Source: Sclerodactyla briareus
Lineage: Eukaryota; Echinodermata; Holothuroidea; Dendrochirotida; Sclerodactylidae
Assembly: GCA_026419785.1 (NCBI GenBank)
Contig: JAODTK010001910.1
Location: 62,001 to 126,000 of the forward strand
Direction: 5' to 3'
Length of the DNA: 64,000 nt
Shown: positions 11,346 to 21,465 of the stretch, one piece after another
Position numbering within the stretch: position 1 is the first letter of the stretch
Layout of the letters: every line of letters begins with the position of its first letter
The notes under the pieces: model-generated
What the model was told of the DNA's origin: nothing
What the model saw: only the letters and a program-made list of their open reading frames with translations
The model's database searches: none
Position numbers and translations under genes: made by a program

Positions 11346-12382
11346 TTTTGTCTCGCCTGAGACAAAGTTCAGGAAGAGACTTAGCTTCTTTGTCATGTAT
11401 GTGTGTGCGGTGTATGTGTGTCCCACTTTCTCGTTAGCAGGATTTCTCTGAAACGGTAAGGCCAATTCTGATGAAATTTTGTATGTAGTATCGTGGTGGG
11501 CGAAACCCGATCTAATCAGATTTTGGGCTCTAATTAAATAGAGAAAATAGCCTATTTTATGTCAGTTATTGTTTAGGTTTGGGCTCGTTGGCAAGGTACG
11601 ATGAACTGTAGGTGCTATGGTGACCTGGTTTGGTACATAGGTGTAGGCTATAAGATGGTTTGGATTTTAATGAACTTGGTGGGTACGGTTTACCTTCAGT
11701 TCCAACTTTTTTCATCATGGATTCGGAGACAACTGGAGATTCATTCAATTTTCTAATTTGCATAATTTATGCAAATTTTCCAGTTTTGCCAGTTCTCATG
11801 AAGACTTTGGTAGGTTATGTCTTACCTTTACTCTCCAACAGTTTTTAACTTAGAACTGGAAGTCAGTCAACCAGAGTGGGTCTATTTTCATAGTTGTCCC
11901 ACATTGTAAAGTTTATTAGAATTTTCATGAAGCTTGATGGGTATGTTCTGACCTTTAGCCCCCTAGAATTTTAACATTGACTCAATTCACTGGGGGTTTA
12001 TTCAGTTGTATATTTCTTCATTCATGCAAATGTCCAAGTTTGTTGGTTCCCATGAAATATCAATGTGGTCCACCATTGGTCCCCTGAGAATTTGGAAGTG
12101 GATGTGGAAAATGGGTCATGAAGTTGAGTTCTTGTCTAATTTGCATAATTTGGGCAATTTCCAGTCATATTTCCACAAAACTCATACTTGGTAGACAATG
12201 TTAATATCAGGTCCTTATGAATTTTGAAAATTGGTCACCCATGAGTGAGCTGAAATTGGTTCACGATTATGGCTGTTTCTCTTACATGCTAAACAAAAAT
12301 CTGGAAGCAACCATGGAATGCCTCGTAATTTGCATGTGACTAATTGAAGGAACCACTGATCGCGCAACCTGGCAAGTCACTG
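11346..12382 (+). mobile_element. Copy A of a ~1-kb element with TTGTCTCGCCTG-type inverted ends
   Basis: Begins TTTTGTCTCGCCTGAGACAA and ends near 'gcgcaacctggcaagtca'. It is colinear with copy B at 13412-14429 over about 1.03 kb. Landmarks are 'ttcaggaagagactta', 'tgtgtgtcc.actttctcgttagcagg', a 'taatttgcataattatgcaaa' AT-rich core repeated internally about every 170 bp, and 'gaattttgaaa'. The TIR-like start is clear; the matching end is degraded in this copy. It is a non-autonomous repeat with no coding capacity. Confidence 0.65.
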
Positions 12383-13411
12383 GGGGCGATCGCTTGTTTA
12401 TTCCTGTAGTTGGCCCCACAAGAGGTGTGCTGCACAAGCGCCTATCAGAGATGGTTGATTGGGTGTCATTCACCCATCCTGAGAGTTGGAACAGATGGAC
12501 ATAGCTTCCACCAGGTGATCCTCCCTGATGCTTCCAAATGGGCCATCTTTGGGTTTAACAACCCCGTGAAGTCTAACTGGTCCTCTCATCGATGCCCTCT
12601 TTTATTGATTCCTAATGATGCCTTTGCATGGTGAGTGCACACGAGATGGGATTTCCTCATATCACTGGGGCATTCATGGGTCATTCACTTATGTAACCAC
12701 CTCCCATGGAGTTGTCGGATGCTATGAGCAGCAACTGGGGAAGCGTTTTCAAGTGCTTACTGGAGTGAAATTACCATCGGAATGACTTGCATCTGATGGT
12801 GACAAATGGGATTGAGGCAACCTAGTCCTTTCTATAACTTTGTCAATTATTGGGGGAAAGGTAGGATCACTTCCTAGGATGGGAGCTGTGAAATGTGGAA
12901 AGCCCAAAGGATTTTAGAAGCAGTGAGAACTGGATACTGTGTATGTATTTTTCACCCTTTGAGGAGCAAGTCTGGCCAACTGTGGGAAATTGGGGGGGGG
13001 GGGGGGGGGGAATGTCCAGGGCCCAGGTCAGGCTTAAATTGGTTCACACTGTTGAGGGGCCATGATGAGAAGGAGACCATACTCACGGTTCAATTCTGGG
13101 GCCCAGGATGATGTCCGGGTTTGTTTGAGGAAATGTGCATGGTAAAGTCCTTGGCAACTTGTCAGGAGATGCAAGTGACCATTTGATTTTAAGATAGACA
13201 CTGTCAGGTGGATGGAATTTATTGGCATTTGTTTTATATTTTGTGTCAAGATTTTCCCACTCTCTACTCTGAAAAAGTCAATAAGCATTTTTCTTGTATA
13301 AAAGCTAGTTGGCAAACCCTAGCTGAAGAAAGCAGAATAAAGCAGAATTTGACATTTTTCAAGCAAAAAATTCCAAACTAGTGTTCTGTAGTAGCACTAA
13401 TCATGTTAGGT
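12383..13411. other. Spacer between two copies of the 1-kb element, with a 19-G tract
   Basis: Contains 19 uninterrupted G at 12992-13010. No exon or RNA gene is supported; the open frames here (12410-12634, 13034-13315) have no recognised motif. Confidence 0.4.
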
Positions 13412-14429
13412 TTTGTCTCGCTGAATGAAATTCAGGAAGAGACTTAGTGCGTACTTTGGCGTGTGGTATGTGTGTGTGTGGTGTGTCAGTCACACTTTAT
13501 TGTTAGCAGGTTTTCTCTGCAATCGGAGGCGAGTTAGGACCAATTTGTGCGTAGCACCAGGGGTTGGGTGGGTACACGCTCTGATTTGATTTGGGGCAGC
13601 AAAGTCGTTAATTTATTGTTCACGATCGTTAGCGGAGTAGCAAGAAACCGTATGTGCTACGGTGATGTAGTTTGGCATGTGAGACCGAATGACAGGTAGA
13701 TGAAACTGATTAGATTTCCAGCCTATAAAATCTGCCTAATTAAGGTCTAATTTGAATAATTTCATCAAATTTTTCAGGTTTGTCAGAGTTTCACGAAACA
13801 TTTCGGGTGGATGTGGTCTACCATGGTTCCCGAGAAATTTGAAAGTGAGTCTGGGGGTCACTGGAGCGTAATTATGGGTCTAATTGCCATAATTATGCAA
13901 TTCAAAGTTTGTTCGGATTTCCACAAAACTTGGTAGATGTGATCAACCTTTGATCATTAATTGGTACAGCTGGGGGGTCAGTAGATGATCATTGTATGTG
14001 CCGAATTTGCAAATCTTTCCAATTTCCAACTTGGTAAGAATTCGCCAAACTCAGTAGGTATGGTCTGTTTTGTTAACATTGTCTGGATCTGATGTGGTTA
14101 ATGTTCATGAATGAAATGAATTCATCATAAAATAGCTCCTGTGGAAATTACCGCACTGAGGAACCATAGTTCCTTTGACAATTTTACTGCTGTTATAAGT
14201 GCCCAAAGCAACCTCCCTTACCCAACCAGTTTGTTCAGGTTGGTTTAGACCTACCACCTACCAAACTACTGTAACATTTTCGTCCTCATTCTTACCCGGG
14301 GACGTGTGTTATGTGTTTATATGTGAAAAGATGTGATGTTCGTTTGCCATGAAGATGGTCTGCATGAAACTAGTTGGTTTGGTTGTGTAGTGAATAGTAG
14401 AAACCACCGATCGCAACCAGGCGAGACAA
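13412..14429 (+). mobile_element. Copy B of the ~1-kb element, both inverted ends visible
   Basis: The left end reads TTTTGTCTCGCTGA and the right end reads CCAGGCGAGACAA, whose reverse complement TTGTCTCGCCTGG matches the left end of copy A exactly in its first 12 bases. Length is 1,018 bp against about 1,035 bp for copy A, which supports these boundaries. The interior repeats the 'aatttgcataattatgcaa' and 'aaaacttggtagatatg' modules. Presence of short TIRs with no coding sequence points to a non-autonomous DNA transposon; the superfamily was not identified and no target duplication was read. Confidence 0.65.
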
Positions 14430-14704
14430 CTATTGGCGACGACCTGTTTTTAAGTGAAATGAAGCACTCTCACACAAAACATAGCTCTTTGACTTCAATA
14501 TTAAAATTTTCGATGAAAATTCCAATGATCGTTGGGGGGTTGGGATTTAAGTAGGTAAGTAAGGTACGGTAAGGTAAGGTAAAACTATATATTATCCAAA
14601 ACGGAAAATTCGGTGGTGGTACCAGCACGTACGGAGATACCCGAAATAAGAATTAAACATATATATAAATATATTACTTATTATATACATGGATAATTAC
14701 TATC

Positions 14705-15430
14705 AAATATGAAACGATGAAATTAGCGAACAATCCTAATAAATTTATTGCACGCAGGCCTAAGGGTATGAATTGCGATGCTGTTTGTTTTAAGACAAGG
14801 GAAGTCTAACCCTCCCACATGCTCTCTGGATGTGTCTGTCTCGTAAAAGGTCGTGTAGGGGATGACTAGTGTCGGTCCAGATGTGTCAAGTTTGAACTCG
14901 ACGAGACAATGGTAAACTGAGTCGACCAAGACTGTCGAAACTTTCCCAAACCACATCACGTGCCTTATTTATGATACAGGTAATACGATTCTTTCCCTTT
15001 CAGTCACTTGCCACCCCAGCAGAACAAACAGTAACGCAGGACCCCTCTTGATAGCGCTATAAAGATATCCAAAATCTCTGGCGCAACATTAAAAAGTTGA
15101 CAAGTTACGGAGACAGTAGAATATGGGGTTTAGTTTCTTCACCAAGCATCAGTATGGTCACCCCATGTTAACTTGTCATTCAGAGTAACACCAAGGTATT
15201 TGTAAGAATGAACACGGTTTCAAGTAGCTTATCCTTAATGATACACCAGTGGGGGGGGGGTAGTGTCCCAACGAAGATCGATAACCATCTTTTTGGTTTT
15301 AGGAACAGTTCAACTCCAAAAAAAATTGGAGTCACAAGTAATTTGTAAAATCCTCGACCTGATTGCGTATGCTAAGGTCATTGGAACAGTAATAAACCAA
15401 ACCAGGGCGGTGTCATCCGCAACTTAGTAG
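14705..15430 (-). mobile_element. LINE (non-LTR retrotransposon) reverse transcriptase, C-terminal remnant
   Basis: On the minus strand the catalytic box 'ADDTALV' is encoded at about 15400-15420 (the Asp-Asp codons lie at 15412-15417). It is followed by 'DSNF.ELN', 'KTKKMVIDLR' near 15285 and the thumb motif 'SYKYLGVTLNDKLTWGDH' near 15180-15150. Then come 'LNPIFYCLRNLS', 'RDVVWESFDSLGRL' near 14940 and a basic 'NKFIRIV' terminus followed by a stop at about 14723. Known for the family: this order is that of the palm C motif, thumb and C-terminal tail of CR1/L2/Rex-like LINEs. Several frameshifts and in-frame stops show it is dead. Sequence upstream of 15430 does not continue the RT convincingly. 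A run of 10 G at 15251-15260 sits inside one of the frameshifted zones. Confidence 0.8.
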
Positions 15431-17160
15431 CATAGATGTGGAAGTTGTCAAACATGGTCATCACTCATTAACAATAGTGATTGAGAGATAGGTTAACAGT
15501 TAGTGCTGCTCATCTTCCTGATTTCTCCATTTTACAACTTTGGAAAAATCATCCCATGATAAGTTGGTATGGACACGATTTTCAAACGCTGAACCCGTCA
15601 CTTTTTTCCATATTTGGAGGGTTGCCCATGCATTAACTCCCGACTTGTGCCAACTTATTTTCTTTGAGGAGACTGTTAGCTAGAGCATTCAAGTAATTGT
15701 AAATTAATATTATTCAGTTGTTCCAATATCTCACATGCTTTGACGGCCTCCATCCAGCCAAATGTGCAGCGCTAAGGCCATTGTCAACCCAACCCTTTGT
15801 ATCATTTAACTTGGGGAGGAGAAATCTGAGTAAAATGACTGAAAACTGGGCCGGCGGAGTGTTCCTTTTTAACTCTGAATCCACTGTCTGTGCAGTATGA
15901 TAACCTGCTCGCAAGATAGATCGCTCATCGTGTGATGATATACGCCCTCGGACAGGGTGCCCCGAGGGATTAAATGTTCCGTGGACAACCGTGGCTGTGC
16001 CCTCAGCGTAAATTTCAAGGATACGCCTAGAAAGGTGTCAAGCATGTCATCCCATCCTGAGCAGGATCGAAACTGGCTGTCCAAAACACCAGCCAGTAAT
16101 TCACTGTGATTTATTAGAGGGGGGGGGGGGTGTTGGGGTTAATGATCTTTCAATGAGGACAACGGTGTTTTCGGCTGCCCGTAGCTGCCGCTGTGGTGAG
16201 TGCAGATGCAGTTGACGTACTGGCACAATGAAATATAGGTGGCCCCGCTCTTAGCAGTGACAGTTATACTCATTTGTAGTCTTGGCCTTACCAAATTCAT
16301 GTTTTTAACCAAAGTCATCATTCATGCTTTGCAAATGTCTGACAGATCCCCTCTCCCGTCCTCCTCTGATTCAACCGGGAGTTGAGCCATCAGTTCATCC
16401 ATCCATTATATATTCAGTAAAAATTTGGTGTATGCACAAGGTGTTGATCCAGAAAAAAAAGTACACGTAGGAAGTGCTTCAAAATATTGAAAATCATTCC
16501 GAATGGGGCAAATCCAAAGAGGTTCTGCCCCCCACCCCCCTCACCTTGCCAGACTGAAGGTATATTACATGAGGTGAGAGATTGGGGCATGAATTTGTCC
16601 TTTTCACATTGCAAGAAAGTTGCATGTGGAGGCATTTAAATTTTCTAAATTCACATGGTGGGGAGAACCCGCCGTGGGATCTGGGCATGTTGAGCCAAAA
16701 GCATTTTAGTTACGTGAATTGTTATACTAATTTCTAATTTAATACTCGGTATGAGTATTCCTTTGAGTACTCCCCCATGCTCCATACATCACAGAGGACC
16801 ATAAATTCTGTAATTTGCTGGACCCGAGTGTGATTATTATAGTACCAAGAACAGGCATGATGACAAGGTGTTACTGGCATATCATTCCCAAATAGAATCT
16901 GAGAGGTTTGATTGAATATTATCAAGGCTCTGTCCACTCCGAATAAGGATAATTATATCCCATATTATGAGAATAAGAAAAAGCTCAAGTTTATTTCCTC
17001 CCCAATACGAGATGTAATCAGTATGGAGTTCTGTGAGCCGCAACTTGGCAGTTATTCTGTATTTTATAAAACTTTTTAGCAGATGGTCAGCCAACAATTA
17101 TCATCATGCTCAGCATGCTGGATTGAGCAGCCGGACCAGTTTACGGTGAAGGCCCGATAT
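15431..17160. other. Stretch without supported genes
   Basis: Could hold decayed upstream parts of the adjacent LINE, but no RT motif is readable. A 12-G run lies at 16119-16130. Overlapping short open frames at 15714-16084 and 16414-16688 have no family signature. Confidence 0.35.
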
Positions 17161-17164
17161 CATA

Positions 17165-18255
17165 GGTTCAGCGTCAAGGGTTCATATTCATAAGAGAAGC
17201 AAAGTTCATTGTTCATGAGGATTAATAATATTAATATTTGCATAATAGCAACAACGGTTTGGTATTTAATAAAGCAAAAGTTTTATCAAAAAGTTTGTAA
17301 GTTCAATTCATAATATTAAAGAAGATTTGATATTCGAGTTCATGATAGAGCAAATGCTCGTAATCCTAATTAATATAAGGTTTGTTAGTCAGCATAGAAC
17401 AAAAGGTTTGTAATTCATAATTCGACAAGAAGATTGATATTCCAACTATCAAAAAGGCTTCGTAATTCATTATAACAAGGGTTTGATATTCATGATGGTT
17501 TAGAAGTTGCCAGGGAATTTTCCGCTTCTCTCATAAATTTGGTGCCCTCCAAGAGCAATTGACGGTATGAAATCACCATCGTACATTTTCTTCCTTGTAT
17601 TTAAATTCTGCTTTCAGATAAATAACGATGCGGGAACGTCTCCCCCAGGACACCATGCGCCCTCCACTGCCAATGTGTTAGATTCAACTATAGCAGTTTC
17701 ATATGATTCATAGAAGGTGTTTTTAAGCGAAGAAGGGCAGCCATTTATATTTTCCCAGAGTGATGTGATTAATCCCCCCTCCACCATCCACCCAACGGTT
17801 TTTTCCCCCTCCAAATTGTTTTTCCCCCCCCCCCCCCCCTATATTACCACCAGCCCAGGCCCACCACACCTCCCCCCCCCCATTTCCATGACCACTAACT
17901 CCCACTAGGTTGAGGCCACCCTGATTATGGATTAAAACTTTTTGTTGATTATGAAATTACAACCTTTTCTTTTTCCTATTAAATAATATCAAAGCCTTTC
18001 CCATTATGACAGCACCTTTCCCATTATGGATAACTAACCCTTTCACTATGGATACTGGACATTCTTGCATATGAATGGAATATCAAATTTTGTCCCATTA
18101 TGAACCCAGACCTTATGGATTATGACCCTGTCTAATAATGAATATCGACCCTTTCATTTCCTCATTAATTACAAACCCTTTCCCTGGAAATGGTCCCCGG
18201 TATTAACTAGGAACCTCATAATGATCCTTATGATAGCCGCAAACTTTTTTTGTGG
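17165..18255. mobile_element. Fold-back element with arms of short AAGGTTTGTAATTCATAAT subrepeats
   Basis: The left arm (about 17210-17500) contains at least seven variants of AAGGTTTGTAATTCATAAT or AAGATTTGATATTC. The right arm (about 17925-18255) contains the reverse complements, for example 'attaattacaaaccctttcc', 'aatatcaaa.cctttcccattatg' and 'gaatatcgaccctttc'. The arms therefore pair in inverted orientation around a ~400-bp centre (17510-17920) that holds C runs of 16 (17824-17839) and 10 bases. Long arms built of short tandem subrepeats are the hallmark of fold-back-type elements. No coding sequence is seen. Confidence 0.65.
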
Positions 18256-18467
18256 TTTTTATGGATATCGAGCAGGGCTGGATCGACCAAAATTGAACCA
18301 CCAAATTATTCCCTACACTGGACAGATGCAGTAGGGCATAACATTCACCTAATCCTTACATCTCCCTGAGGGATACGGTTCCTCCATGTTGACTGTGCTG
18401 TCCGCCTGCAAGTGCCACATGTGAACTGGTGCTACAGCATGTCTTCCATTATGTAGGTTCAGGTGGT

Positions 18468-18478
18468 GGGGGGGGGGG
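18468..18478 (+). repeat. G run within unassigned sequence
   Basis: Eleven G in a row, followed by AGGGGGTGG. The surrounding 18256-18800 holds nothing else recognisable. Confidence 0.8.
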
Positions 18479-18802
18479 AGGGGGTGGATGTTCAATTTTG
18501 CCATCTATTGTATCCAGTATGTGTACTCCAGAGATTTGTCATGGGGAGGTGGGGTGCTGCATGGTGGGGGTTGATGTCGATCCCAGTGCAAAGTGCCTCT
18601 TTATAAATGGCCTCACCCTCCTATTGGCAATACAGTAAGTACAATTTATGGGGCCCCTAGACACATGCTGCTGCAATATTTGCTAATGAACAGCTGCAAA
18701 ATCTGTACTGAACTGCAAAAAACTTGGGTCTTGTGAGGACCCTCCACGCCACTGATGTATCCTAGGAAATTCATAGTAGAGGCCTCTAAAAAAAGGCAAA
18801 TA

Positions 18803-18975
18803 ATATTGTTGTTTCGCCTCGTAACAGTTCAGGAGGAGACTTGTCAATCATTTATTGTGGCGTGTGTCTGCTTGCCCATCCAGATTTGCTCTGAACCATC
18901 ACACTTAATTTGGATGAATTTTGGATGTGATCCTCCTGGGGTTGGGTAGGCTCCGTCTGATTAGATTTTAGCTGC
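18803..18975 (+). repeat. Fragment (copy D) of the ~1-kb TTGTCTCGCC element, 5' part
   Basis: The segment 'tttcgcctcgtaacagttcaggaggagactt' at about 18812-18842 matches the first ~35 bp of copies A and B. It continues through 'gatgaattttg', 'ggggttgggtaggctc' and 'tgattagattttagctgcaggcg', which match the next ~130 bp. The rest of the element is absent. Confidence 0.5.
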
Positions 18976-20074
18976 AGGCGATACTGGCTGTCAAGAGCCC
19001 ACCTGATTATTCTTCCTGTCCTGGATATGCATTTAGTGTTTTTGGCAAATGCAATTCCTAAAATACACCTAAACCTATGCAATACTTGTTTCGCACCATC
19101 CCTTTTGCCGATGGCGTGCTGAACTGCAACCCCCCTGATGTGCGTCAGTAGCCACCAACCATGATATAACAATGACTGCTCATGTGATAAATATGTACAG
19201 TGTATGATGCCACCACCCTCCCCCATCCCCTACAACATCCCTCCTCCTGCAATTTTACCATATAGACACCCAACTACTTACTGCTTTGCTAGCGTATAAG
19301 AGTCAGTTTAACCGTTCCGCATTAGATGATATACTGTTACAGGATACAGGTCATCGTATATTACCCCTGTATGCCTAATGGGACCCGTCAGGCTAAGCTA
19401 CATTAAAACAAAAATAAAGAAATCTCCCATGATGAAATCCTCATACCACTCCCAGCACCAACAAAATGCCCTGGCCCGCGACTGCCAGGAGCAATTAGAT
19501 AGTCAAAACTGGATGAAATGCTTTCGTTTCTAAGAGTGATGCAGTTAAATTATATGGACACAACCACAATGATAAGCCCTACTCTGTATATTCTAGCACT
19601 AAATTCTTTGTCCATGTATCTATTTTTGCCTGTGTTATTTGTAGGTCTGTTTTAAGCCCATGTTTCCCTTCGTCCAGCTTCTCTGCTTCATAAATGTGCA
19701 TTTGCTGCGGGACGGCCGGGACTACTGGTAGGGAAATAACTCATGGTATTTTACTAGTTTCTGCTCCCCCGCCTGGGACAAAAATTACTCAGGTGTGGAC
19801 ACTGAGAAATATTTGAATGAGAGTATTTTTTTGGAATGAATTCCTGGGTCTTCCATTCACTCTCTGAGAAATGGTATCACTGTCCAGCTTGCGCTCTTTT
19901 TTGGCTTGCAACCATTGCTTCTATCGTGAATTCCGTTTAATGGACCGAAGATACATTTTCATTCAGTGCAAAGCTTGCTGGGAGAGCTGGATTTTACAGT
20001 GGGCTATCAAATTTCATTGCGCGCCCCCTCTTTTATTGCATTCAAATTATGACCCAAAGAATGGCTATTTTCTG
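18976..20074. other. Stretch without supported genes
   Basis: Nothing recognised on either strand. The 124-codon minus-strand frame at 18852-19226 overlaps the repeat fragment at its 3' end and has no domain. Confidence 0.35.
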
Positions 20075-20078
20075 AACT

Positions 20079-20255
20079 ACCTGTCTCGAAGAATTGGAAT
20101 TTTCCGATTGACCAATATTTCCTAGTATTTCCCACTATAGCCCGGTATTTACCGCTAGTTCTGAACCAACTGTCCTCCAAGAATGAATAATTTCTAATTT
20201 ACCGATATTTCCTGCTATTTTCCACTATATCCTGGCATTTACCGCTATTCCCTGT
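20079..20255 (+). repeat. Two-copy ~87-bp tandem repeat
   Basis: Unit one starts near 20079 and unit two near 20166. Shared order: 'ctgtc.tc.aagaat', 'gaccaatatttcctagtatt', 'tcccactata.cc.ggtatttaccgct'. Substitutions are spread along the unit. Confidence 0.65.
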
Positions 20256-21110
20256 TCGTCTGGGAACTATCATTTCCCGAAATTGCCATCCCTGCATGTT
20301 TGTGGATTGTTGAGGATTATCTACTCGAGCTAAACACTTCCCGTAAACCCTGTGACAAACATCTCCCCGTCTCCACACTCAACAATTTGAGCTGAACGAC
20401 ACCTCTCGCCCCATTCATGTTATCCCTCTCGATTCGCTATGTCATCCAATCAGGGTCCGGTCCACCCAGTCTGGTTTCAATTAGATTACTTCTCATTCCG
20501 TCACCTCCTAATTTTCCCCCGTAGTTCTGTCTTCGCTGGATACCCCCTGACAACACAGCGGCTAGCCACAAGTAAAATAATATGGCCACGCTAATGCGCG
20601 AACCAAATTCCCAGACATTAACTGGGATGTCAGTGATTATATTACCATCCAATCCGTTCAATGCCGCTCCTCCCAGGGGTGCCAATTAATCTCCCGTATC
20701 AGTTGAAAGAATTGCTGAGTAATTTATTGAAATCCGAGTGATAAGGCTATCACCTACGGTGACGCAACCGTATAATTGTGGTGGTTTAACGATGTGGGTC
20801 CAGTACTATTCCTGCTGTGTCTGGGTTTTTTTTTTTACACAACACACCTGAGAGCGCCCCCAGTGAATGACAGAGATGATGATGTCAATGTCGATACTAA
20901 TAATGTTGTCATTATTGTAAAAGGACGTGGGCCTTCCATCTAAAAGAAGATGGCTTATTATCTTGAGCCTGATCCTCAATCTTCCCAACACAAGTTACTT
21001 ATAACAGAACAACTTTTTCACCGTATTCAGCAAGGGTCCACTGTGGCACTACCGATGCTGCAGACAGGTTCCTGTGCCTCTGATGATGGGGCTCTGTCAA
21101 ATTTGTCAAT
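20256..21110. other. Unassigned stretch with a weak possible exon at its 3' end
   Basis: An ATG-initiated frame from about 20950 encodes 'MAYYLEPDPQSSQHKLLITE' and continues with reasonable amino-acid composition to about 21100, where it runs into the fold-back repeat at 21111. It could be a short exon, but no splice donor or homologue can be named, so it is not called as a gene. Confidence 0.2.
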
Positions 21111-21465
21111 GTTCCTGAGGTTTGATGTTCCCCAGGTTCTAAATGTTCCTGAGGTTCAATGTTTCCCGGTCTATGTTCCCCATTGTTTTTCGATGTTCCC
21201 TGCGCCCATTTTTCTTTACATTAATTTATTCCTAAATTTAGAGGCCTCTATCGACCAAGAACGAAAACAAAGTTTCCCCTCCAGGTGTGCTAGGCAACAC
21301 CAAAACATGATCATCAGAGCCTCTACATTTGGAGTATATTTATAATATAAATGAACCTGAAACTCGAACCCTGGAACATCGAACCCCGTAAATTTGGGTG
21401 CTAATTTAACCTATATGAAATCGGAGAACATCAAACCCTGGAACAACCAACCTTGGACCATCGGG
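21111..21465. mobile_element. Small fold-back of GTTCGATGTTCCAGG-like motifs
   Basis: The left arm (21111-21205) has repeated 'atgttcc.gaggttc.atgttcc' motifs. The right arm (21350-21465) has their reverse complements: 'ctggaacatcgaaccc', 'gagaacatcaaaccctggaac' and 'ggaccatcgggttg'. The loop is about 145 bp. The whole structure resembles a MITE whose arms are short tandem repeats, similar in design to the one at 17.2-18.3 kb but with a different motif. Confidence 0.6.
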
